A program made the position numbers and the translations under genes. This document shows, one piece after another, positions 42,354 through 50,364 of a stretch of 64,000 nt of DNA (the first letter of the stretch is position 1; the number at the start of each line of letters is the position of its first letter). Origin of the DNA: Bacillota bacterium (GTDB taxonomy: Bacteria; Bacillota; Clostridia; Christensenellales; SZUA-584); assembly GCA_023461435.1 (NCBI GenBank), contig JAEYLC010000034.1:186001-250000 (forward strand), written 5' to 3'. Under the pieces are notes generated by a model. It did no database searches. It worked only from the letters and a program-made list of their open reading frames with translations, and was not told where the DNA came from.

Positions 42354-43262
42354 ATGCTTGACGCCAAAATTATAAACAGAGAATCGGGGATTATCACATA
42401 CGGGCTGACACCGCCGAAACAGGACAACGATCATGAAAAGCTCGTTGAAATATCACAAAAGCAAACGGAAAGAATCAACGGCATTGATGTTGACGCAGTG
42501 GTTATCTATGATATTCAGGATGAATCGGAGCGAATTACAGACGAAAGAACATTTCCGTTTATGACGACCGTGGACCCGGGCGTGTATGCGCAAGAGTATT
42601 TGGCGTCCGTAAAGCTGCCGAAAATCGTGTATCGGTGTGTGGGTAAATACACAAAGGAACAGCTGGTCGAATGGATAGCTGGCAAAGACAAAGTCTATTC
42701 CGTTTTTGTGGGCGCGGCATCAAAAAAACAGCAGGTCAAGCTCGGCTTGAAAGACGCTTTGCGGCACTTCAAAGAGCGTGAAAATCTGGTGCTCGGGGGA
42801 GTCACGATCCCGGAGTGCCACATCACCAGCCGGGATGAACATCTGAAGGTTATTAACAAGAACATTGACGGTTGCAAGTTTTTCATATCTCAGGTGACAT
42901 ACAACGCGCAGGCCGCGAAGGATTTTTTGTCCGACTATTATTATTATTGCCGGGAGAGCGGCATTGATATGGTGCCGATACTCTTTACGCTGACGCCATG
43001 CGGATCGTTAAAGACGCTTGAATTTATGAAATGGCTCGGCATCAGCATCCCGAGATGGCTCGAGAACGATTTGCAGCACTCGGAGGATATCCTCGAAAGG
43101 TCGCTTCACTTATCAAAGGAGGTCTTTGCGGACATACTTGAGTTCTCTAAAGAGAAGAAAATGCCGGTAGGCTGCAATATAGAAAGCGTGTCCACAAGAA
43201 AAGCGGAAATAGACGCGTCAATTCAATTGGTGAGAGACATAAAAAAGATCATGTCAGAATGA
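42354..43262 (+). CDS. Methylenetetrahydrofolate reductase-like protein
   Basis: A 302-residue protein that looks like a distant MTHFR family TIM barrel: ERINGIDVDAVVIYDIQDES near residue 39, a HFKERENLVLGGVTIPECH block, FFISQVTYNAQAAKDFLSDYY and MVPILFTLTPCGSLKTLEFMKWLGISIP. The flavin-binding residues cannot be confirmed by eye. True MetF enzymes make methyl-THF for methionine; this relative lacks the usual N-terminus and may have another substrate. It is monocistronic in a region with more AT than its neighbours. Intergenic 42067-42353 shows no other gene. Confidence 0.65.
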   Translation: MLDAKIINRESGIITYGLTPPKQDNDHEKLVEISQKQTERINGIDVDAVVIYDIQDESERITDERTFPFMTTVDPGVYAQEYLASVKLPKIVYRCVGKYTKEQLVEWIAGKDKVYSVFVGAASKKQQVKLGLKDALRHFKERENLVLGGVTIPECHITSRDEHLKVINKNIDGCKFFISQVTYNAQAAKDFLSDYYYYCRESGIDMVPILFTLTPCGSLKTLEFMKWLGISIPRWLENDLQHSEDILERSLHLSKEVFADILEFSKEKKMPVGCNIESVSTRKAEIDASIQLVRDIKKIMSE

Positions 43263-43346
43263 AATGAATCGTTAGAGTTTACGATTGAAATATTGAAAGA
43301 TCGGCAGAAATGCCGGTTCATTTGATACAAAACTCAACCACTCAAA

Positions 43347-43826
43347 TCATCTGGCTGATTCGAGATCGAGCAGGAAGCTCTTGATGTCAAGGCCGCCGCG
43401 GTAGGCTTCGGCCTTGGTTCCCTTATGCACCACGCGGTGGCATGGGATCAGCAGCGGCAGCGGGTTGAGCTTCATCGCGGTGCCGACGGCGCGCATGGCC
43501 AAGGGGAATCCAGCCGCGAGCGCCACAGCCGAATAAGACGCGGTGCCGCCATACGGAATACCGATCGTCGCGTGATAAACAGCCTGGCGGAACGGCGTGC
43601 CGGGGATCAGCATGGGCAGTGAAAAATCGCGGCGCTGGCCCGCGAAATACTCGGCGATCTGCGCAGCGAAAGGCAGCGTGTCGTCAAAGATAGTGAAGTT
43701 TCTCGGGCAGGGCTCGTCCGGGAACAGCACGCGGCGGATAGAACCGTCTTCATACAGCGCTGTGAATGTGCCGAGCGGCGTGGCCGCGCGGCAGGCAATG
43801 CGTTTTATCGTGTCGTCAGGATTCAT
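43347..43826 (-). CDS. Methylated-DNA-protein cysteine methyltransferase
   Basis: A 159-residue Ogt/MGMT-type suicide repair protein. The alkyl-acceptor motif PCHR is intact (LLIPCHRVVHKG), with the helix-turn-helix GTASYSAVALAAGFPLAMRAVGTAMKLN and the conserved GGLDIKSFLLDLE end. It removes alkyl groups from O6-alkylguanine. CCTATAGGAGAACCCG context (minus AGGAGAACCC) precedes the ATG. Monocistronic. Confidence 0.93.
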   Translation of the reverse strand: MNPDDTIKRIACRAATPLGTFTALYEDGSIRRVLFPDEPCPRNFTIFDDTLPFAAQIAEYFAGQRRDFSLPMLIPGTPFRQAVYHATIGIPYGGTASYSAVALAAGFPLAMRAVGTAMKLNPLPLLIPCHRVVHKGTKAEAYRGGLDIKSFLLDLESAR

Positions 43827-43910
43827 CGGGTTCTCCTATAAAAACTTCAAGCGTTTGGACAATCATATATTATCATTGTTGACAGACGGTGACAAGTTTC
43901 AGAAGGGTAT

Positions 43911-43946
43911 ATAAAAGAACCGGCCTTATGTCTGTAAGACCGGTTC
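43911..43946 (-). terminator. Terminator of the fprA operon (minus strand)
   Basis: Minus-strand GAACCGG and CCGGTTC with inner CTTA/TAAG pairs, followed by TTTTATA. Confidence 0.75.
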
Positions 43947-43964
43947 CGGCATGGCTTCAATCTG

Positions 43965-44312
43965 TTATTCGTCCTTAGCGACGGGGAAGACCACGACAAG
44001 CATCATCTTGAACGGCGCCGCCGCTTCCAAAGCGTGGGGGATGCCCGCAGGCATCACGATCGTTTGTCCGGCATTCAGCGTATGCACGCTGTCCCCGACC
44101 GTGACCGATGCGCTGCCGTCCAGCAGATAGACCAGCGCGTCGCCCTTGGATTCGTGTGAGCTGATTTCTTCACCCTTGTCAAAAGCGAAAAGCGTGATGC
44201 TGACGGCTTTGTTCTGTACGAGCGTGCGGCTCACGATCTGGCCGGGCTGGTAGGTGACGAGCTCCGCCATCACAAGCGCTTTTGCCATATCGATATTTTT
44301 CAGTATATTCAT
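43965..44312 (-). CDS. Small cupin-domain protein
   Basis: A 115-residue single-domain cupin: EISSHESKGDALVYLLDGSASVTVGD (motif 1, with the metal-binding His and Glu-type positions) and IVMPAGIPHALEA (motif 2, His). AAGGAGGTCTATAT precedes the ATG. It is the last gene of the fprA-DUF1858-DUF438-cupin operon and may bind a metal or small effector of nitrosative or oxidative stress; this is inferred from context. Confidence 0.9.
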   Translation of the reverse strand: MNILKNIDMAKALVMAELVTYQPGQIVSRTLVQNKAVSITLFAFDKGEEISSHESKGDALVYLLDGSASVTVGDSVHTLNAGQTIVMPAGIPHALEAAAPFKMMLVVVFPVAKDE

Positions 44313-44354
44313 ATATAGACCTCCTTCAATATTCGCGCTGATTCAGTCAGCGCC

Positions 44355-45566
44355 TTATTCCGATACCAGTCGTTTCTCGCCGCTGATTTGCTGCACGGGC
44401 GCGATGTTCTGCGTGACCTCCAGGGTTCCTAAGTACTCGCCCTTTGCGTCTCTGACCGCGAAGTAGCGGATGTAAACGTATTTCTCGCCCATGCGTATCC
44501 AAAAATCCTCATGCGTCTTCTTGCCCGACTTGAAGTCGTTGACGATCCCTTCCACGATATGCACGCTGGCGGGTGGATGGCAGTTCGCCACCTTGCGCCC
44601 GATGATCGCCCGTGTGCGCGGGAACACGCGCTCCGCGCCCTGCGAGAAATATTTGACGGTGTCGTCCTTATCCACGAATGTGATATCGACCGGCAGCGTA
44701 TCGAGCAGCGCGGTGATTTCATTCACCGTGAGTACGCCCGTGGGCAGATGGATCGCGCCTTCCTGCGCGGGTGCCGCGGGGGTCTCCGCTTTGGCTTCGG
44801 CGGGCCGCCAAACGGGCGGTTCCTCGATCAGGCAGTAGCCGATATCGCGGCTCTCGTCCGCGATGCGTTTCCATTCCTGCGGCGTCAGCGTCTCGAGCAG
44901 CATGGGCAAAAGGATGTTTTCCTCCTTGAATATCATCTCGCTTGCGCGCGTGGCCGCTTCATCCACGGCATGGGCGAGCGCATCCGCGTCGCCGTCGTAC
45001 ACGGCTGCGGCGGAAGCGGCGGTTTTGATCAGCGTGCGTATCTCGTCGTCCACGCCCCACATCACCTTGGGCGGCGCGGTGATGCCGTACTGCTCAAGAT
45101 ACGGGAACAGCAGGTTTTCTTTTCTGAGATAGTGCTTGTGGATCTCGGTGAGCGCTTTGAGATCGGCCAGCAGATTGTCCGCGCTGCTTTCCGAGCCGTC
45201 CTGCAGCGCCTTTATGTGCGGACGGATGCGCTTTTCGATGAGCAGCTCCACCGCGCGGTTCTCCTGAACAAGCGTATGAGCGGGGTGCCCCGGCGTTTCT
45301 GCCGCTTCGGCGGGCTTATGGATGTCTTCGATGGAGCCCTTGAACACCGCCGCGTGCACGTCGCACAAACGCTGCACCTCCGCGACGGGCAGCCCTTCCG
45401 ATATCAGCGCCTGTTCCGCCTCGGATATCTCGGACGCCGAGACGCCGCCGAACGCTTTGTCAAACTGCGCTTTTACCTCGTCCACCGTCTTGCCCGCGTG
45501 CAACTGTGAAAGCAGGTCTTTGATGACCTTTTTTCTGTATTCCCGGTTGTTGATTTCCTGACTCAT
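44355..45566 (-). CDS. DUF438 / hemerythrin / PAS three-domain protein
   Basis: A 403-residue protein. Residues ~12-82 are DUF438 (KKVIKDLLSQLHAGKTVDEVKAQFD), ~88-235 a hemerythrin-like HHE domain (AHTLVQENRAV, HKHYLRKENLLFPYLEQYGI, FKEENILLPMLLE), and ~280-395 a PAS domain (DTLPVDITFVDKDDTVKYFS, then YVYIRYFAVRDAKGEYLGTLEVTQ). The di-iron and PAS parts suggest sensing or handling O2 or NO. AGGAGGACAATCGT precedes the ATG. It sits between DUF1858 and the cupin in one operon with a flavodiiron protein. Confidence 0.92.
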   Translation of the reverse strand: MSQEINNREYRKKVIKDLLSQLHAGKTVDEVKAQFDKAFGGVSASEISEAEQALISEGLPVAEVQRLCDVHAAVFKGSIEDIHKPAEAAETPGHPAHTLVQENRAVELLIEKRIRPHIKALQDGSESSADNLLADLKALTEIHKHYLRKENLLFPYLEQYGITAPPKVMWGVDDEIRTLIKTAASAAAVYDGDADALAHAVDEAATRASEMIFKEENILLPMLLETLTPQEWKRIADESRDIGYCLIEEPPVWRPAEAKAETPAAPAQEGAIHLPTGVLTVNEITALLDTLPVDITFVDKDDTVKYFSQGAERVFPRTRAIIGRKVANCHPPASVHIVEGIVNDFKSGKKTHEDFWIRMGEKYVYIRYFAVRDAKGEYLGTLEVTQNIAPVQQISGEKRLVSE

Positions 45567-45578
45567 ACGATTGTCCTC

Positions 45579-45809
45579 CTATTCGACGACCCGGTAGCCG
45601 CGCTCCTCGAGCATCGACTTGATCACGTCAATATCGATCTTCTTGAGTGCCGCGCCTTTTGGGATGGTCATGAACCGTCCTGCCGTGCTGAGCATACCGG
45701 GCTTTGTGATATCCGTAAACCCAAGCTGCTTCAAAATTTCGGCGAGCCCTTCGTGCTCGCTGCACAGCGTATATACCGACTGTTTTAAATCAAGTGTTCT
45801 CGTTTCCAT
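45579..45809 (-). CDS. DUF1858 domain protein
   Basis: A 76-residue protein matching DUF1858 (SVYTLCSEHEGLAEILKQLGFTDI, KPGMLSTAGRFMTIPKGAALKKID). In many anaerobes this small domain is encoded just before, or fused to, DUF438-hemerythrin proteins. Its start lies within the 3' end of fprA (20-base overlap) and the next gene begins 12 bases on. Biochemical role unknown; context points to NO/O2 response. Confidence 0.9.
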   Translation of the reverse strand: METRTLDLKQSVYTLCSEHEGLAEILKQLGFTDITKPGMLSTAGRFMTIPKGAALKKIDIDVIKSMLEERGYRVVE

Positions 45810-46995
45810 ATCCTTTTATCCCCGCAATTCTTCTTCCGTATTCCGCACATTCCGCAAGCGCCGCGCCGTCCGGCTTCCACAGCGTTTTTAAGCCTTCCGT
45901 TACCTCGAAACCGGCGCTTTTGAGCGCCTCGGACAGCTGGCTCACGGCCTCGCCGCTCCACCCGTAGCTTCCAAATGCCGCCGCGTTCTTGCGTAGAAAT
46001 TTGAGTCCTTTGATCATCTCAAGCAGCCCGCCGATCGAGTAAAGATATCCTCTGTTGATGGTGGACGAACCGAGCAGCACCATTTTCGAGCGAAATATCT
46101 CGGTGATGATATCGTTCTTATCTTCCTTGGCCGCGTTGAAAAGCTTGACCGTCACACCTTGATCCTGCTCGGTGAGCCCCTCGGCAACCGCTTCGGCCAT
46201 GAGCCGGGTGGCGCCCCACATGGAATCGTAAACGATCGTGATCTGGTTTTCCTGATAGGCGTCTGCCCATGCAAGATACTTGTGCACGATCTGCGCGGGG
46301 TCGTCCTTCCATATCACGCCGTGGCTCGGGCAGATCATATTTACAGGCAGCCCGAAGCTCAACGCCTCATTGATCTTTTTCGTGACAAGCGGTGAAAACG
46401 GGGTCAATATGTTTGCGTAATATTTGATGGCCTCGTGATCAAGCTCCGCCGCATTCACCTCGGAGTTATAGAGCGATTCGGTGGCGAAATGCTGGCCAAA
46501 CGCGTCGTTCGAAAACAGTATGCCGTCTCCCGTCAGATAGGTGAACATGCTGTCCGGCCAGTGCAGCATCGGCGCTTCTATGAATATCAGCTTCGTGCTG
46601 CCAAGCTCCAAAACATCTCCGGTTTTCACCGGGACAAAATTCCAGTCCGCATGATAGTGGCCTTTGAGCGACTTGATACCGTTGGCTGTGCAGTAAATCG
46701 GCGTATTCGGGATATGGCGCATGAGCTCGGGCAGCGCGCCGCTGTGGTCAACCTCCGCGTGGTTCGCGACGATAAAATCGATGTCGTTAAGGGCAATTTC
46801 CTCACTGAGCCGGGATACGAATTCTTTGTCAAAGGGCTGCCAGACCGTGTCGATCAGCACATTCTTGCCGTCCCGCACGAGATAAGAATTGTAGGATGAG
46901 CCCTTTCGTGTGGAATATTCGTCGCCGTGAAATTTCTTAAGTTCCCAATCCACTTTGCCAACCCATGTGACTCTGTCTGTGAGCATTTTTCCCAT
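45790..46995 (-). CDS. fprA: FprA family A-type flavodiiron protein
   Basis: A 401-residue flavodiiron protein. Residues ~1-245 are a metallo-beta-lactamase-like di-iron domain with ligands His79, Glu81, Asp83 (NHAEVDHSG), His145, Asp164 and His225; ~250-395 are a flavodoxin domain with an FMN loop TIVYDSMWGATRLMAEA. It reduces O2 to water and/or NO to N2O using electrons from rubredoxin. AAAAAAGGAGGGATTAAG precedes the ATG. First gene of a stress operon whose promoter carries a GTTGC-N4-GCAAC palindrome. Confidence 0.96.
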   Translation of the reverse strand: MGKMLTDRVTWVGKVDWELKKFHGDEYSTRKGSSYNSYLVRDGKNVLIDTVWQPFDKEFVSRLSEEIALNDIDFIVANHAEVDHSGALPELMRHIPNTPIYCTANGIKSLKGHYHADWNFVPVKTGDVLELGSTKLIFIEAPMLHWPDSMFTYLTGDGILFSNDAFGQHFATESLYNSEVNAAELDHEAIKYYANILTPFSPLVTKKINEALSFGLPVNMICPSHGVIWKDDPAQIVHKYLAWADAYQENQITIVYDSMWGATRLMAEAVAEGLTEQDQGVTVKLFNAAKEDKNDIITEIFRSKMVLLGSSTINRGYLYSIGGLLEMIKGLKFLRKNAAAFGSYGWSGEAVSQLSEALKSAGFEVTEGLKTLWKPDGAALAECAEYGRRIAGIKGYGNENT

Positions 46996-47053
46996 TCTTA
47001 ATCCCTCCTTTTTTCTCCTGTTTTTAACATAACATAAGAGAAGATTAATATGC

Positions 47054-47067
47054 GTTGCATTTGCAAC
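47054..47067 (-). promoter_or_regulatory. GTTGC-ATTT-GCAAC palindrome in the fprA promoter
   Basis: A perfect 5+4+5 inverted repeat about 60 bases upstream of fprA. On the minus strand the right arm TGCAAC serves as a possible -35 with TATGTT 17 bases on. The spacing resembles CRP/FNR-family sites, which often control NO/O2 genes; which regulator binds is unknown. Confidence 0.5.
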
Positions 47068-47230
47068 AAATTCACAATAGTTGAAAAAGCCTGGGATTTG
47101 CCGGGATGAAGCGGCTGATTATAAATATAAAAAGAGCATAGCGCTTTGGGTTTTATAAACGTTTTATATATTGCATATGTCAAAAAGCTTATTCAGATGT
47201 TAAGTAAAAAATAATCGCCATGTGAACGAA

Positions 47231-47260
47231 AGCCGCAGCTGCTTATGTGAGCTGCGGCTC
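47231..47260. terminator. Strong hairpin in the fprA-AKR intergenic region
   Basis: AGCCGCAGCT and AGCTGCGGCT around a 9-base loop. There is no long T-run on either side, so termination is uncertain. The 46996-47472 gap otherwise holds the two promoters described and no gene I can see. Confidence 0.4.
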
Positions 47261-47409
47261 TTCATATCCCGTATAAAACTGATTTTTACAATAATTCAAT
47301 CCAAACAGACGCTATAATATAAGAAAAATCGATATGGATGCATTTAAATATTGGCTTAATCACTGGGGTGTTGGCACAATATTGGCGTAATTATTTTGAT
47401 GTAAAAACC

Positions 47410-47438
47410 TTGCATTATGCGAACGAATGCAATACAAT
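47410..47438 (+). promoter_or_regulatory. Promoter with palindrome upstream of the aldo/keto reductase
   Basis: TTGCAT (47410-47415), 17 bases, TACAAT (47433-47438). TTGCATT (47410-47416) and AATGCAA (47426-47432) form a perfect inverted repeat that fills the -35 and spacer, a likely operator. Confidence 0.6.
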
Positions 47439-47472
47439 AAGTGACATAATATTATTAAAAAGGGCGATGATA

Positions 47473-48468
47473 ATGGACTATTTGGCTTGTGACAAGCGAT
47501 ATGACAGAATGAAATACGCGCGCTGCGGGAAAAGCGGGCTGCTGCTGCCGCGCATTTCTCTTGGGCTTTGGCATAATTTTGGCACACTGACGCCTCGGGA
47601 TGATCAGAGTGATTTGTTAAAATCGGCATTCGACCTTGGCATCACCTATTTTGATATCGCTGATAATTACGGCCCGCCATACGGTGAAGCGGAGAGGAAT
47701 TTCGGGAAGATATTTCGGGATGACTTTCGGGGATACCGCGACGAACTGATCATCGCGACGAAAGCGGGCTACGACATGTGGCCGGGGCCTTACGGAAATT
47801 TCGGCAGCCGCAAGCACCTAGTCGCGGGCATCGACGCGAGCCTCAAACGCCTCGGGCTTGATTACGTGGATATATTCTATCACCACCGGCCGGACAGTGA
47901 AACGCCGCTCGAAGAAACGTGCGAAGCGCTCGCGAGCATCGTGCGGCAGGGCAAGGCGCTGTACGTGGGCCTTTCCAACTACAAGCCGGACGAGACGAGC
48001 CGGGCCGCCAAGCTGCTGCGTGAAAGCCGCACGCCGTGCGTCATCCATCAGCCGAGCTACTCAATGCTGAATCGCTGGATTGAGGGCGGGCTCGACCGCG
48101 TGCTGATAGAGGAGGGCATCGGCAGCGTCGTGTTCAAGCCGCTCGAACAGGGGCTGCTCACGGATAAATATTTGGGCGGCATCCCTTCCGATTCACGCAT
48201 GATGAGGGACCCGCGTTTTTTAAAACAGGACGCGCTCAGCGAGGGGCTGCTTAAAAAGTTGGCCGCGCTCAGTGAACTTGCGGGCAGAAGAGGGCAGACG
48301 CTCGCGCAGATGGCGCTCGCGTGGGTGCTGCATAACCCGAGCGTGACCTCCGCGCTGATCGGCGCGAGCCGTCCGTCGCAGCTCGCGGAAAACGTGCGCG
48401 CGCTTGACAATCTTGAGTTTTCGAAGGAAGAGCTGCACAGCATCGACAAGATTGTGAATGGGAAATGA
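47473..48468 (+). CDS. Aldo/keto reductase (YghZ/GAP-reductase type)
   Basis: A 331-residue NADPH-dependent reductase. It opens with YARCGKSGLLLPRISLGLWHNFG as in the L-glyceraldehyde-3-phosphate reductase (AKR14, YghZ) group, with catalytic Asp and Tyr in FDIADNYGPPYGEAE, Lys in ATKAGYDMWPGPYG and His in FYHHRPDSETPLEE. It likely reduces toxic aldehydes. Start at 47473 follows AAAAAGGG and lies downstream of the promoter at 47410-47438, which excludes the longer frame from 47338. Confidence 0.92.
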   Translation: MDYLACDKRYDRMKYARCGKSGLLLPRISLGLWHNFGTLTPRDDQSDLLKSAFDLGITYFDIADNYGPPYGEAERNFGKIFRDDFRGYRDELIIATKAGYDMWPGPYGNFGSRKHLVAGIDASLKRLGLDYVDIFYHHRPDSETPLEETCEALASIVRQGKALYVGLSNYKPDETSRAAKLLRESRTPCVIHQPSYSMLNRWIEGGLDRVLIEEGIGSVVFKPLEQGLLTDKYLGGIPSDSRMMRDPRFLKQDALSEGLLKKLAALSELAGRRGQTLAQMALAWVLHNPSVTSALIGASRPSQLAENVRALDNLEFSKEELHSIDKIVNGK

Positions 48469-48495
48469 AGAATGAATAATTGCGAATGAGTGAAA

Positions 48496-48690
48496 CGGAG
48501 CCTTGGGAAACCGGGGCTCAGCCTGATGAAAAACACCCTGTTTGTCATGCTGAGGAGCGGAGCGACGTGAGCATCCCATGTTAAAATGCCTTGAACATGG
48601 GATTTTAGTCCACTCCGTAGTCGACTCGCTATCGCTCACTCAAAATGACATTGGTTACAACCTGAGCCTCGGAAATCGAGGCTCTTTATT
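48496..48690 (+). repeat. Copy 2 of the ~190-bp modular intergenic repeat
   Basis: GAGCC...GAAA...GGCTC hairpin (48497-48519), CCTGATGAAAAACACCC, TGTCATGCTGAGGAGCGGAG, CATCCCATG...CATGGGAT, CCACTCCGTAGTCGAC, AAAATGACATTGG and a closing GAGCCTCG-GAAAT-CGAGGCTC hairpin with TTT (48664-48687). Same order as copies at 17041-17262 (minus) and 58988-59150. Confidence 0.8.
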
Positions 48691-48728
48691 CTTATTATGC
48701 CTGTTAGGATTTGTTACGATGCGTGCTG

Positions 48729-48757
48729 TTGCGGTTGGCTGTTTAATGTGATATTAT
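48729..48757 (+). promoter_or_regulatory. Promoter of the mef leader region
   Basis: TTGCGG (48729-48734), 17 bases, TATTAT (48752-48757). Transcription would begin about 48764, ten bases ahead of the leader ribosome site. Confidence 0.6.
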
Positions 48758-48789
48758 AACTGCGAATCCTCTTAAGGAGCATGATATCT

Positions 48790-48816
48790 GTGCGTTACTA
48801 CATTCGTATTCGTTAA
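48790..48816 (+). CDS. Leader peptide MRYYIRIR of the mef attenuator
   Basis: AAGGAG (48774-48779) is followed by GTG at 48790 and eight codons, MRYYIRIR, then TAA. An in-frame ATG at 48781 would add three residues but is too close to the ribosome site. The peptide ends Arg-Ile-Arg, a +X+ motif known to stall ribosomes carrying a macrolide; the leader of streptococcal mef(E), MTASMRLR, has the same length and an Arg-Leu-Arg end. It lies 190 bases ahead of a Mef-like efflux gene. Confidence 0.7.
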   Translation: MRYYIRIR

Positions 48817-48933
48817 TTACATACAAAATTGAATCGTCCGTTTTGCGGAATTTTTGTTGTACTTGCTAATATGAATGAAGGCGCAGATGCAGACGCGTTT
48901 TACCGTGGCTCTGTTTCGTTATGAATGATTGTG

Positions 48934-48978
48934 AAAGCAGACGGAAATCCGCTATTCGGATGGTTGTCTGCTTTTTTA
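48934..48978 (+). terminator. Attenuator terminator in the mef 5' leader
   Basis: AAAGCAGAC (48934-48942) pairs with GTCTGCTTT (48966-48974), with an inner ATCCG/CGGAT stem, then a T-run. It stands 28 bases before the mef start, inside the transcript, so it must be bypassed for expression. GCAGACGG (48937-48944) can partly pair with CCGTTTTGC (48838-48846), a possible antiterminator exposed when a ribosome stalls on the leader. Confidence 0.8.
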
Positions 48979-49005
48979 TCTTAACGAAATTAAGGAGAAT
49001 CATAT

Positions 49006-50226
49006 ATGTCTGCAACAACAAATTGGAAACGCAGCTATTCAACAATATTGGCGGGTCAGGCGGTATCGCTTGTGACCAGCGGCATTCTGCAGATATCGAT
49101 CATTTTTTATCTGACACAAGAGACCGGCTCGGCGCTGGTTTTGTCGCTGTCAACGCTGGTCGGGTTCCTGCCTCAGGCGCTATTGGGGCCGTTCATCGGC
49201 GTTTGGATAGACCGCATGAGCAGGAAACGCGTACTGATCGGCGCCGATCTTTTTATCGCTTTCGCGGGAGGAATTCTGGCTCTCGTCGCGATACTCACAA
49301 AGCCTCCGGTCTGGTTCATATTGTCCGTTCTGTTCGTGCGCAGCGTGGGGACGGCGTTCCATACGCCTGCATTCAGCGCGGTCACGCCGCTGCTGGTGCC
49401 CGAAGATAAGCTGACAAAATGCACGGGGTACAGTCAGTCCGTCACCTCCGTGAGCCATCTTGTAAGCCCGGCGGCCGGCGCGTTCTTTTTCGCGGTTTGG
49501 CCTTTGGAGAATATCGTCGCGATCGATATTCTGGGCGCGATTTTCGCCTGCGTCACGGTGGCTGTTGTCGCCATACCCCAATACAAAGCGGATGCCGCCG
49601 TGTCTGCCGGAAAATATCTCGACGAACTGAAGGAAGCGTTTGTGGTGCTGCGTGAGAACAAGGGGCTTTTTTCGCTGCTCTGGATCGGCATGCTGTATAT
49701 GTTTGCGTTCATGCCGATCAACGCGCTTTTTCCGCTGATGAGCATGCAGTATTTCAACGGTACGGCAGCTCATGCGGCAGCCGTGGAGATTGTATTTGCG
49801 GCGGGTATGCTGGTCGGCGGGCTTATACTCGGGGCGTGGGGCGGCTTTAAGAAAAGACCGCTGACAATATGCATGTCCATATTCCTGATGGGCGTGAGCC
49901 TTGCCGTTTCGGGGCTGCTGCCGAATACCGGCTTCATCGCTTTTGCGGTGTGCTGTGCGGTCATGGGTCTGTCGGCTCCGTTTTACGGCGTGCAAACAGC
50001 GCTTTTTCAGGAGAAGATCAAACAGGAGTATTTGGGGCGCGTATTTTCGCTGTCTATCAGCACAATGTCGATTTCAATGCCATTAGGGCTGCTGCTTGCG
50101 GGCGCGTTCGCGGAGAAGATCGGCGTGCACAGCTGGTTTTTCTTTTCGGGCATCGGCATCATGGCAATTGCACTCATCACATGGCTGATACCGTCCGTCA
50201 AAGCGATTGACAGGGAGAGAGAGTAA
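49006..50226 (+). CDS. Mef-like macrolide efflux MFS transporter
   Basis: A 406-residue major facilitator with about 12 membrane helices. It follows the Mef(A)/Mef(E) sequence closely along its length: AGQAVSLVTSGILQISIIFYLT, a FLPQALLGPFIGVWIDR motif A region, RSVGTAFHTPAFSAVTPLLV, LYMFAFMPINALFPLMSMQY and FYGVQTALFQEKIKQEYLG. Mef proteins export 14- and 15-membered macrolides by proton exchange. TTAAGGAGAATCATAT precedes the ATG. Control by a stalling leader peptide and terminator is indicated. No ABC-F (mel) partner follows; the gene ends at a terminator. Confidence 0.88.
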   Translation: MSATTNWKRSYSTILAGQAVSLVTSGILQISIIFYLTQETGSALVLSLSTLVGFLPQALLGPFIGVWIDRMSRKRVLIGADLFIAFAGGILALVAILTKPPVWFILSVLFVRSVGTAFHTPAFSAVTPLLVPEDKLTKCTGYSQSVTSVSHLVSPAAGAFFFAVWPLENIVAIDILGAIFACVTVAVVAIPQYKADAAVSAGKYLDELKEAFVVLRENKGLFSLLWIGMLYMFAFMPINALFPLMSMQYFNGTAAHAAAVEIVFAAGMLVGGLILGAWGGFKKRPLTICMSIFLMGVSLAVSGLLPNTGFIAFAVCCAVMGLSAPFYGVQTALFQEKIKQEYLGRVFSLSISTMSISMPLGLLLAGAFAEKIGVHSWFFFSGIGIMAIALITWLIPSVKAIDRERE

Positions 50227-50253
50227 CGAGATAAGGAACTGATTAGCTGACGA

Positions 50254-50276
50254 AGCCCCGCGGAATCGGGGCTTTT
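50254..50276 (+). terminator. Intrinsic terminator after the mef-like gene
   Basis: AGCCCCG-CGGAAT-CGGGGCT followed by TTT. Confidence 0.8.
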
Positions 50277-50364
50277 CACCTGTTTGTGATGTTTATCAGC
50301 TTCTTAAAAAGCAGCAGCAGGCCCAAAGCCTGCTGTTTTCACATCTCATGATAACAGAATCGCT

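Noticed and set aside
44511..45509. 332-codon plus frame opposite the DUF438 gene
   Set aside because: Shadow of a well-supported gene; no start signal.
47338..47472. Upstream extension of the aldo/keto reductase
   Set aside because: The promoter at 47410-47438 lies within it, so it cannot be translated from that transcript.
48921..49409. 162-codon frame starting in the mef leader
   Set aside because: It begins just ahead of the terminator hairpin and runs out of frame through the mef-like gene; the Mef frame is the conserved one.
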